From assembly GCF_014647875.1 (NCBI RefSeq), contig NZ_BMQA01000016.1, positions 62,001 to 126,000 on the forward strand: a DNA stretch of 64,000 nt. The letters run 5' to 3'. A model generated the notes under the pieces. It was given only the letters and a program-made list of their open reading frames with translations, was not told the origin of the DNA and searched no databases. This DNA is from Streptomyces brasiliensis. GTDB lineage: Bacteria > Actinomycetota > Actinomycetes > Streptomycetales > Streptomycetaceae. Positions 16,717 to 23,989 of the stretch are shown here, one piece after another. A program made the translations under genes and the position numbers. Every line of letters begins with the position of its first letter. Position 1 is the first letter of the stretch.

Positions 16717-17205
16717 ATGCCGTCGGTGGTCGGGCTGCTGGAACAGCGTGAGCCGGGTGCTCGCCGTCGCGTGGACGAGCTGCGGGAGGAAGCTGACGGC
16801 ATCCAGGCCGAGTTGGCCGTGGCCGAGCGGGAACGGAAGGAGTGGGCCATCGCCCGCTCGCGGGTGGGCGAGGTGCCGGTCCCGGCGGGCGGTACCGGGC
16901 AGGACCACGACCGGACCGTGCCGGCCGCTCAGGAGCCGACCGGGAAGACGTCGCGGGTGCCGGATGCGGCGAAGGCGAAGTCGCAGGTGCCGCTGTACCG
17001 CGAGGGGCTGGCCTGGTCGGTGCTGTCGGTGGACCACCGGCGCAGACGGCGGGCGGCGGCCAACCCGACCGCGTGCCGCTACCCCTGTACATGTCGGGCG
17101 GTTCGCACCGGGACTCCCGGAGGGGGACAAGGCGACGGCGTCGGCCCTTCCCCGAGCGCTTCGGAGAAGGGCCGACGCCGATGGGCTGGTCAGCGCGCCG
17201 TGTAG
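16717..17205 (+). pseudogene. Fragment of an IS-associated helper ORF
   Basis: From ATG 16717 the frame reads MPSVVGLLEQREPGARRRV and a coiled-coil segment (DELREEADGIQAELAVAERE). It later reads VPLYREGLAWSVLSVD, ending near 17036. This is the N-terminal pattern of a protein often found beside Streptomyces insertion-sequence transposases. The normal continuation (a helix-turn-helix-like region) is replaced by low-complexity basic sequence running into the SDR gene terminator. The leader 16604-16716 (CTGAGAAGCTGTTGTCC onward) looks like the IS left end. No transposase follows. It marks the left junction of the island. Confidence 0.6.
17136..17180 (-). terminator. Terminator of the SDR gene
   Basis: A perfect 15-bp stem, CGGCGTCGGCCCTTC (17136-17150) with its complement at 17166-17180, enclosing a 15-nt loop. 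It lies 10 nt beyond the stop codon of the leftward SDR gene. Confidence 0.75.
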
Positions 17206-17960
17206 CCGCCGTCGATCGGCAGGTTGACGCCCGTCACCCAGTCCGCTTCGTCCGAAGCCAGGTAAAGGACCCCGTAGGCGACATCGATCGGACGACCCAG
17301 GCGACGCAGAGACTGGTTTCCCGTCATGTACTCCTCGTAGGCCGACAGACCACCGGGGAACTCAGCCGCGATGCCCTCGACCAGCGGGGTCAGGACCGTG
17401 CTCGGGTGCACCGAGTTCACGCGAATGTTGTATTTGCCGTAGCTGGCAGCGTCCTGCTTGGTCTGCATCGAGACCGCGCCCTTGGCAACGTGGTACGCCG
17501 TGAACTCGTCGTTCCCGATCATCCCGTAGATGGATGAGTAGTTGACGATGCTGCCCTTGCCCCGCTCGATCATGTGCGGGATGGCGTGCTTGGTGCAGAA
17601 GAAGACGCCCTTCACGTCGACAGCGAACAGAGCGTCCCACTCGGCCTCGGTGAGCTCGTGGGTCGGCTTGTCGACGCCAATGATGCCGGCGCAGTTGACG
17701 AGGATGTCGAGACCACCGAACTCCTCTGCTGCTGCGTCGATCACCGACTTCGCCTCGGCCTCCCGGGCGACATTCAGGCTCCAGAACTCCGCGGTCCCGC
17801 CGGCCGCACGGATCCCCGCCACGACCTCCTTGCCCTTGACCTCGTCCAGGTCGGTGACCGCGACCTTGGCGCCCTCGACCGCGAACAGCTCTGCGGTCGC
17901 TCGGCCCATGCCCATTGCGGCCCCGGTGATCAGGGCGACCTTGTTCTCCAGACGTCCCAT
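17190..17960 (-). CDS. Short-chain dehydrogenase/reductase (cyclic or secondary alcohol dehydrogenase-like)
   Basis: A 256-aa classical SDR. The cofactor motif TGAAMGMG is at 12-19, NCAG at 89-92, and the catalytic Ser143, Tyr156 and Lys160 are in YSSIYG...YHVAKGA. Asp37 after the second strand (VTDLDE) favours NAD(H) over NADP(H). The neighbouring BVMO and esterase suggest that it oxidises a secondary or cyclic alcohol to the ketone used by the BVMO, as cyclohexanol and cyclopentanol dehydrogenases do. ATG 17958-17960 follows GGAAAGGGA. Transposase remnants separate it from the BVMO gene, so it may have lost co-transcription with it. Confidence 0.88.
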   Translation of the reverse strand: MGRLENKVALITGAAMGMGRATAELFAVEGAKVAVTDLDEVKGKEVVAGIRAAGGTAEFWSLNVAREAEAKSVIDAAAEEFGGLDILVNCAGIIGVDKPTHELTEAEWDALFAVDVKGVFFCTKHAIPHMIERGKGSIVNYSSIYGMIGNDEFTAYHVAKGAVSMQTKQDAASYGKYNIRVNSVHPSTVLTPLVEGIAAEFPGGLSAYEEYMTGNQSLRRLGRPIDVAYGVLYLASDEADWVTGVNLPIDGGYTAR

Positions 17961-18025
17961 GACGATTCCCTTTCCGTCGCGTTTGGTGGGCCTGTACAGC
18001 CAGTGGTGTGACTCGGGTGGTGTGA

Positions 18026-18769
18026 GCGTTTGCGGCCCTGCCCGGTGGGGTCGAGGCTCATGACGGCCGCTGGTGCTGTGACCGGAAAGGTTCACCGGCT
18101 CGCGACGCCCGGCAAACCTTCCCGGCCACAGCACTAGACGGACTTGAGCGCCGCTGCCTGGAGTGCCCGCGGGCCCGGACGGCCCGGCAGCCTGGTGTTG
18201 ACGCTCTCGATGGCGTTGGTGGAGCACACGGCGCGGCATATCGCGCTGTCGAACTCCAGGAACTGCACGAACTCGGCGCAGCTGATGGTCGAGATCGTCT
18301 GCTTGGACACACCGGCCCTGTAGACCTCCGCGAGGTGTGCGGAGATGTCGCTGTGGGTCATCCCACGCGCGGACAGGGACAGAGCCATCTCATCGATCCC
18401 GGACGGTCTGCGCTGCTGCTTGTTGACGACCTGCGGCTCGAACGCGCCCGGCCGGTCCCTCGGGACGCCGACCTCGACCGGGCCGACGTCGGCCAGCACG
18501 GTCTTGGACCGGACACCGGTGCGGGAGTTCCCGCTCCTGGCACCGGCCGGGCCGTGCTTCTCATGGCCGAGGTGGTCGGTGATCTCGCCCTCCAGGGCGG
18601 GCTGCAAGACCTTCTTCGTCAACTGCTGCAGCAGCCCGCCCTCATCGGTCAGCCGCAGCCGGCCAGCCCGGGCCCGGTCGGCCAGCTGTCCGATCAACTG
18701 ATCGTCCAGCAGATCCGCGGGCACCTCGGCCGGGCGAGCATCCTCGACATCCTCGGCCATGACAGTCAC
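18026..18769 (-). pseudogene. IS256-family transposase remnant, internally deleted and interrupted
   Basis: Leftward frame 18769-18134 opens with an IS256 N-terminal region (LTKKVLQPALEGEITDHLGH, RNSRTGV-like, FEPQVVNKQQRR, LSARGMTHSDI, VSKQTISTI). It then jumps directly to the C-terminal part (AEFVQFLEFD, CSTNAIESVNTRL, AALKSV). About 200 residues with the central catalytic DDE region are missing. The coding sequence stops at a TAG inside a 68-nt hairpin. Beyond it (18069-18026) the family C-terminus resumes in a readable frame as AVMSLDPTGQGRKR. The transposase cannot be active. Confidence 0.8.
18070..18137. repeat. 68-nt hairpin element nested in the IS256 remnant
   Basis: Two 29-nt arms, 18070-18098 and 18109-18137, are imperfect inverted copies (CTGGTGCTGTGACCGG on the left, CCGGCCACAGCACTAG on the right) around a 10-nt loop. 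Transposase reading resumes on the far side with a few bases lost. This looks like the insertion of a small palindromic (MITE- or REP-like) element, not an original part of the gene. It also lies in the leader of the SDR gene. Confidence 0.6.
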
Positions 18770-18805
18770 GTCGACACCGTTGACCGTGCAGGTCCCGTTC
18801 GGTTC

Positions 18806-20431
18806 TCAGGCCTTGGCCGACTGGTTGGCCAGGAAGGAGTGGTAGCCGTCGGCCTCAGCTGCACGGCAGAACTGCTGATACACCTGTCCGCCGCCCATGT
18901 AGACCTGGAACTCCTCAGGCTTACCGGGGAGGTTGTCGCCCAGGAACCACGCCTTGGCCTTCTTGCCCTCGGAGTACATGACGGTGGCCTTGCCGGCCCG
19001 CTCGGTCTCCTCCATCCACCAGGTCTCCGACTCGGGGGTGGCCTCGAGGAACGGCACGTCGTTCTCACGCGCCCACGCGATGGCCCTCTGAAGCCACTGG
19101 GCACCGAGCTGGATCGGGACCGGCAGGTTCGAGTACGGCGTCTGCGGGCCGAGGGACATGAAGAAGTTCGGGAACCCGTTGGCGTTGATGCCGAGGTTCG
19201 ACTTCAGGCCGTCGGCGAGCCACTTCTCGCGCAGCGTGCGGCCACCGCGACCCACGATGTCGATGTTGGTCAGGGTCCCGGTCATGGCGTCGAAGCCAGT
19301 GGCGAAGATCAGCACGTCGAGCTCGTACTCGGTGTCGCCGACCACCACGCCGCGCTCGGAGATCCGGCTGATCGACTGCGAGGCGACGTCGACGAGGTGC
19401 ACGTTCGGCTTGTTGAACGCCGCGTAGTAGCTGTGGCCGGTCGGGACACGCTTGCCGTTGAACGAGTAGGTGGTCGGCGAGAGAAGGTCGGCGACGGCCT
19501 GGTCGTCAACGATCTCGTGGATCTTCTTGCGGATGAACTCCGAGGCGAGCTCGCTGGCCTCATGGCTGGTGGCCAGATCGTTGAAGCACTCGTTGGCGAA
19601 GTGGAATCCGCCCTCGGTCCACTTGCTCTCGAAGATCCGGTCGCGCTCCTCTGCGGAAACCTCGAGGGCGCTGTGCTCGGCCGGCTCCATCGCGACGCCG
19701 AAGGGGTGGTTCGCCGCCTTCTCGTAGATCTCGTCGTAGTGGTCGCGCAGGTAGGCCATGTCCTGCTCGGTCACCGGGTCGTTCGTGGTCTCGACGATGA
19801 AGTTCGGCGTGCGCTGGAAGACATGGAAGTCACCGGCGACCTTGGCGATCTCAGGCACCATCTGGATGCCGGAGGCACCCAGCCCGATGAGGCCGACCCG
19901 CTTGCCGGTCAGGTCCACGCCGCCGCGGGGCCACATCGAGGAGTGGTACTTCTCGCCCTTGAACGTGTCAATGCCGTCGATGGCAGGGAAGATCGCCTGC
20001 GAGAGGACGCCCATGCCGGAGACGAGGTAGGTCGTGGTCAGGGTGCTGCCGTCGCCGAGGTGGACGGTCCACGTGTTCGCGCCCTCGTCGTAGACGGCCT
20101 TGTTCACGCGGGTGGACAGGCGGATGTCCTTGCGCAGGTCGAGCCGGTCGGCGACGAAGTTGAGGTACTTCAGGACCTCCGCGCCGGCCGGGTACCGCTC
20201 GCTCCAGCCCCACTCGTCGCGGACCTCCTTGGAGAAGGAGAAGGAGTAGTAGCTGTACTCGCTGTCGGTGCGGACGCCGGGGTAGCGGTTGACCCACCAG
20301 GTGCCGCCGATGCCGTCCTCGCCGTCGACCACGAGGGTCGAAAGACCGATCTCGCGCAGGTGGTGGAGCATCGCCAGGCCGGAGAAGCCGGCGCCGATGA
20401 CGATTGCGTCGTAGTCGGGCTTGCTGGTCAT
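18806..20431 (-). CDS. Baeyer-Villiger monooxygenase, cyclohexanone/cyclopentanone monooxygenase type
   Basis: A 541-aa FAD/NADPH flavoprotein inserting one oxygen next to a ketone carbonyl. The first Rossmann motif GAGFSG is at 13-18 and the second, GLGASG, at 183-188. The diagnostic BVMO fingerprint F-x-G-x-x-x-H-x-x-x-W-P is at 157-168 (FKGEKYHSSMWP), and ATGFD is in the C-terminal FAD part. Length and the closing region (FLGDNLPGKP...VYMGGG) fit type I single-chain BVMOs of the CHMO/CPMO/acetone monooxygenase group. ATG 20429-20431 follows AAAGGA. It lies downstream of the esterase gene on the same strand (116-bp gap), matching a ketone-to-ester-to-acid sequence. Confidence 0.93.
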   Translation of the reverse strand: MTSKPDYDAIVIGAGFSGLAMLHHLREIGLSTLVVDGEDGIGGTWWVNRYPGVRTDSEYSYYSFSFSKEVRDEWGWSERYPAGAEVLKYLNFVADRLDLRKDIRLSTRVNKAVYDEGANTWTVHLGDGSTLTTTYLVSGMGVLSQAIFPAIDGIDTFKGEKYHSSMWPRGGVDLTGKRVGLIGLGASGIQMVPEIAKVAGDFHVFQRTPNFIVETTNDPVTEQDMAYLRDHYDEIYEKAANHPFGVAMEPAEHSALEVSAEERDRIFESKWTEGGFHFANECFNDLATSHEASELASEFIRKKIHEIVDDQAVADLLSPTTYSFNGKRVPTGHSYYAAFNKPNVHLVDVASQSISRISERGVVVGDTEYELDVLIFATGFDAMTGTLTNIDIVGRGGRTLREKWLADGLKSNLGINANGFPNFFMSLGPQTPYSNLPVPIQLGAQWLQRAIAWARENDVPFLEATPESETWWMEETERAGKATVMYSEGKKAKAWFLGDNLPGKPEEFQVYMGGGQVYQQFCRAAEADGYHSFLANQSAKA

Positions 20432-20547
20432 GTGTGTGTCGGTCCTTTCACCGAGTGATGACAGAGGGGCACTTCTGGGGGAGCGCGCAGGAGGAAACGC
20501 GGACAAGCCGCGGTCAGGGGTCGGGCCAGGGCGCCGGTAGGTCCTGG

Positions 20548-21447
20548 TCAGGACCGGTACCAGGCGGCCATGGAGGCGATCTCCTCGTCGGCGCGCGCGA
20601 GGCGCCCGGCCTGGAACGGGAAGACGTGCTGCATGCCCTTGCCGATGGAGAACGTCACGTCGACGCCGGCGTTCTTGGCCAGGTCGACCAGGCGCTCAGA
20701 GTCTTCGAAGAGAGATTCGGTGTCGGCTGCGCAGACGTAGAGCCGCGGGAACCCCTCATAGGTGGCGTAGAGCGGGTTGACGTACGGGTCCGTCGGGTCC
20801 GCGCCCCCGGAGAGGTACCGGCCGATGTTCCCGGCGAGGCCTTCGCGAGTGATCAGGAAGTCCGTGTCGTTGTTGGTCTCGATCGTGGCACCGGTGTTCT
20901 CCATGTTCAGCCACGGCGACATCGTCAGGACACGTCCGGGCAACGGGCGGCCGTCGCGACGCAGCGTGAGTGTCATCGCGACCGCGAGGTTCCCGCCGGC
21001 GCTGTCGCCGACGAAGCACACGTCGTCTGCCTTGATGCCCTGGTCCAGGAGGGCCTGGTAGACAGCGAGGCCGTCCTCGATCTGCGCCGGGAACGGGAAC
21101 TCCGGCGCGAGCCGGAAGTCGAGAACGAACGCATGGGTTCCGCAGGCCTTGGCCAGGTGCCCGGCGAGCTTGCGGTGGCTGGCGGAGGACCCGAGCGCGA
21201 ACCCTCCGCCGTGCATGACCACCATCACCTGAGAGGGATCCGCGTCGACCGGAGTCACGAGGACGCCCGGTACGCCACCGATGGTGGTCGTGGCGTAGGT
21301 GACCCCTTCGGGCTCAGTGGTCGCTCGCTGCCAGTCCTCGAAGACCCAGCGCATCAGCTGGAGCGACATCTCCGGGTTGGCCTCGAACTCCACGCTCCAC
21401 TCGGCGTAGATCTTCCCAAGATGGCATGAAGGACGGGGAAGGGGCAT
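20548..21447 (-). CDS. HSL-family alpha/beta hydrolase (ester/lactone hydrolase)
   Basis: A 299-aa esterase of the hormone-sensitive-lipase (family IV) type. The oxyanion motif HGGGF is at 79-83, nucleophile motif GDSAG at 147-151 (Ser149), an acidic catalytic residue in ADTESLFED (242-249), and His274 in GMQHVFPF. There is no signal peptide, so it acts in the cytoplasm. Beside a BVMO it is best explained as the hydrolase opening the lactone or ester product, as ChnC and AcmB do. ATG 21445-21447 is preceded by GAGGAG. It is the first gene of the leftward operon and is divergent from the importer operon. Confidence 0.9.
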   Translation of the reverse strand: MPLPRPSCHLGKIYAEWSVEFEANPEMSLQLMRWVFEDWQRATTEPEGVTYATTTIGGVPGVLVTPVDADPSQVMVVMHGGGFALGSSASHRKLAGHLAKACGTHAFVLDFRLAPEFPFPAQIEDGLAVYQALLDQGIKADDVCFVGDSAGGNLAVAMTLTLRRDGRPLPGRVLTMSPWLNMENTGATIETNNDTDFLITREGLAGNIGRYLSGGADPTDPYVNPLYATYEGFPRLYVCAADTESLFEDSERLVDLAKNAGVDVTFSIGKGMQHVFPFQAGRLARADEEIASMAAWYRS

Positions 21448-21555
21448 CGGTGCTCCTCAACGTCAGGGTTGGTGGTGCTGGCTGTTCGTCGGGCCGACAG
21501 ACGGCTGACCCGGCCAGTCGAGGATCACCACGCCCAGGCGTCGAAGCTGGACGCT

Positions 21556-21589
21556 GTCACAAAATGAGGCACCGCCGTCTCAGGGTGAC
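21556..21589. promoter_or_regulatory. Nested dyad in the divergent esterase/importer promoter region
   Basis: The 353-bp space 21448-21800 has no gene. Within it, GTCAC (21556-21560) and GTGAC (21585-21589) flank TGAG (21565-21568) and CTCA (21579-21582), giving a nested inverted repeat about 245 bp before the importer gene. It is a plausible binding site for the AcoR-like activator, but no second copy was found, so this is a guess. I saw nothing else definite in the spacer. Confidence 0.3.
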
Positions 21590-21800
21590 TCGCGCCATAC
21601 GGTCCTGCTCGCGACAGCCTTCTGCCGGGCCCTCACCGAGCCCGTTTCCATCACCCAGGCGTTCACATCACTCCGGTCACGCCGGCGATCCCGCTCTCGG
21701 AGTCGGACCAGGTACCGCGCTCTCCGGGCTCGGTGCTTGCGCACACCTGGTGCTCTCGGGCCTGCGTGGTCCTTCACAGCTCTCGACGAGGAGACAATCC

Positions 21801-22976
21801 ATGCACATCAAGAAGCGGGCCGTCGCGGCGGCCAGCGCCGCAGCAGCCATGGCCATGGCGCTGAGCGCCTGCGGGGGTCTGTCCACCAGTTCCACCGGCT
21901 CCGGTGGCTCCGGTGATTCCGGCGCGTCGGTCGGCTCCGGCGGCCCGTGGCCGACCGTGAAGGTGGGCGGTGTCGGCGTGCAGGCCGACATCCCGGACAT
22001 CAGCAAGTTCTGCGGCACCAAGCCGATCAAGGTGGGCTACGCCGACGGCAACAACAACAACACCTGGCGCAAGGCCACGATCGCGCTCTTCAAGGCCCAG
22101 GCGGCCAAGTGTTCGAACATCACCCAGGTCGTGGTGACCGATGCCCAGAACAACACCCAGAAGGCGATCTCGGACATCAACTCGATGGTCGCCCAGGGCG
22201 TCAACGTGATCGTCACCTTCGGCGACGCCGGACAGGCCCTCCTGCCGACCGTCCAGAAGGCGACCGCGGCCGGCGTGGCGGTCGTGCCGATTGTCTCCGG
22301 CATCGGCGGTACACCGGGCAAGGACTACGTCGACTTCGTCTCCGAGAACGTCGAGACGTACGGCAAGAACCTCGCCGACTGGACCGCCAAGGCGATGCAC
22401 GGCAAGGGCAACCTGGTCATGCTGGGCGGTGTCGCCGGCAGCGCCTACTCCCAGACCGTCTACGACGGCGTCAAGAAGGCGGTCGCGGAGCATCCCGGCG
22501 TCCACCTGCTCAACGCGGACGGGTACGTCGCCACCGACTGGGACGTGAGCAAGACGCAGCAGGTCGTGGCCGGTCTCATCACGAAGTACGGCAAGATCGA
22601 CGGCATCGTCTCCGACTTCGGCGGCGGTTCGGTCGGTGGTATTCGCGCGTTCATCGCCGCGAACAAGCCTCTGCCGGTCTGGTCGGCCAATGACTCCAAC
22701 GAGTTCGCCTCGCTCTGGTACCAGTACCACAAGCGGTACCCGAGCTATCAGATCGCGACCGAGTCTTCCCGCAACTGGGTCGTCGAGGCCGCTCTGAACA
22801 AGGGCCTCGCGGCCTACAACGGCATCACCGACACGGAGCCCTCGACGTACAACCTGGAGATCATCGAGGACTCGACCAACCCGAAGATGATGCCGAAGTA
22901 CGACAAGTCGCTGCCCGCTGACGCGATTCTCTCTTCCGGCCTGACCACCGAGCAGATCAAGGCCCTCTACAAGTAG
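21801..22976 (+). CDS. Sugar-type ABC transporter substrate-binding lipoprotein
   Basis: A 391-aa lipoprotein with signal peptide ending in lipobox LSAC (Cys24), then a Ser/Gly tether. The mature part is a periplasmic-binding-protein type 1 (RbsB-like) fold: KVGYADGNNNNTWRKATIALF, INSMVAQGVNVIVTFGDAG, VVAGLITKYGKIDGIVSDFG. It captures a solute outside the membrane for the importer encoded at 23990-27645. RbsB-like proteins normally bind sugars; here the neighbouring BVMO pathway suggests a different ligand. ATG 21801 follows GAGGAGAC. A hairpin at 23075-23109 after it may limit read-through, consistent with binding proteins being made in excess. Confidence 0.9.
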   Translation: MHIKKRAVAAASAAAAMAMALSACGGLSTSSTGSGGSGDSGASVGSGGPWPTVKVGGVGVQADIPDISKFCGTKPIKVGYADGNNNNTWRKATIALFKAQAAKCSNITQVVVTDAQNNTQKAISDINSMVAQGVNVIVTFGDAGQALLPTVQKATAAGVAVVPIVSGIGGTPGKDYVDFVSENVETYGKNLADWTAKAMHGKGNLVMLGGVAGSAYSQTVYDGVKKAVAEHPGVHLLNADGYVATDWDVSKTQQVVAGLITKYGKIDGIVSDFGGGSVGGIRAFIAANKPLPVWSANDSNEFASLWYQYHKRYPSYQIATESSRNWVVEAALNKGLAAYNGITDTEPSTYNLEIIEDSTNPKMMPKYDKSLPADAILSSGLTTEQIKALYK

Positions 22977-23074
22977 GCCCTGTAGCGGCCCAGTCGGCTT
23001 TGAGTCCATCTCGGCCAGGCCGCCGCCCCGTTCACGGACAGAACCGGCCGCAGCTCCGGCAATTCCCAGCAGGT

Positions 23075-23109
23075 GCCCGGGCCTCCACGAGTTCCTTCAA
23101 GGCCCGGGC
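23075..23109 (+). terminator. Hairpin between binding protein and SDR genes
   Basis: GCCCGGGCC (23075-23083) pairs perfectly with GGCCCGGGC (23101-23109) across a 17-nt loop, 98 nt after the stop codon. It is a likely partial terminator inside the operon. Confidence 0.45.
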
Positions 23110-23191
23110 GGCTCACCTCATCGCTTTTCCGGACCGTTTCCCGTCCGAAACCCGAACTACGCAGCCACGTACGGATATCCGAGGAGCATCC

Positions 23192-23914
23192 ATGAACCGA
23201 CTCGACGGTAAGGTCGGCATCGTCACCGGCGCCTCGCGCGGCATCGGCCACGCGATCGTCGACGCGATGGCGGCCGAGGGTGCGGCCGTCATCGCGACCA
23301 GCCGCGCTGCCGCCGACGACTCATTCGGCGCCGGCGTCACGTACGCGTCCCTCGACGTGGCCAGCGAAGCCGACTGGCAGCGTGTGATCGCGGAGGTCAT
23401 CGACCGCCACGGGCGCGTCGACTTCCTCGTCAACAACGCCGGCATCATCGCCTATGAAACCGTCCACGAACTCACCAGTGAGGAGTGGAATCGGGTCGTC
23501 GCGGTCAACCAGACCGGCACCTGGCTCGGGATGCGCGAGGTGATCCCGCAGATGATCACTCAGGGCGGCGGCAGCATCATCAACGTCTCGTCGATCTGGG
23601 GCAGCGCCGCTGTCGCCGGTGCGCACGCCTACCACGCGACCAAGGGCGCGGTGCGCAACATGTCGAAGAGCGCCGCCGTCAGCTACGCCAAGGAACGCGT
23701 CCGCGTGAACTCGGTTCATCCCGGTTTCATCTGGACCCCCCTGACCGAGGCTCAGGCCCCGGAGGTGAACGAGTACGTCATCTCCCAGACCCCGATGGGC
23801 CGCGCCGGACGACCGGAGGAGATCGCCGCCGGCGTCGTCTTCCTCGCCTCCGACGAGGCCAGCTTCGTGACCGGTTCCGAGCTCGTCATCGACGGCGGCT
23901 ACCTCGCCCAGTAG
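23192..23914 (+). CDS. Short-chain dehydrogenase/reductase, second copy in the island
   Basis: A 240-aa classical SDR. TGASRGIG is at 12-19, NNAG at 81-84, catalytic Ser134 (NVSSIWG), Tyr147 and Lys151 (YHATK). It is distinct from the SDR at 17190: the proteins share family motifs but differ through most of their length. ATG 23192 follows GAGGAGC. It sits between the binding-protein and ATPase genes of the importer, so it is probably co-induced with uptake and performs the first oxidation of the imported alcohol or a later hydroxy intermediate. Asp or Asn at the NAD-selecting position is not clear (SRAAADD), so the cofactor is uncertain. Confidence 0.88.
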   Translation: MNRLDGKVGIVTGASRGIGHAIVDAMAAEGAAVIATSRAAADDSFGAGVTYASLDVASEADWQRVIAEVIDRHGRVDFLVNNAGIIAYETVHELTSEEWNRVVAVNQTGTWLGMREVIPQMITQGGGSIINVSSIWGSAAVAGAHAYHATKGAVRNMSKSAAVSYAKERVRVNSVHPGFIWTPLTEAQAPEVNEYVISQTPMGRAGRPEEIAAGVVFLASDEASFVTGSELVIDGGYLAQ

Positions 23915-23989
23915 TGGGCCCATCAACGGGCCGAGGCGTCGGCCCGACCACTCAGGTCTGTGCCCCTCAACATCTTCCAGGAGTCCGAC

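Noticed and set aside
18335..20458. A 707-aa rightward frame over the BVMO
   Set aside because: It is fully antisense to an enzyme with intact FAD, NADPH and BVMO motifs and matches no family.
21448..21800. Sigma-54 promoter for the AcoR-like regulator
   Set aside because: No GG-N10-GC element fits a start site, and Streptomyces lack sigma-54.
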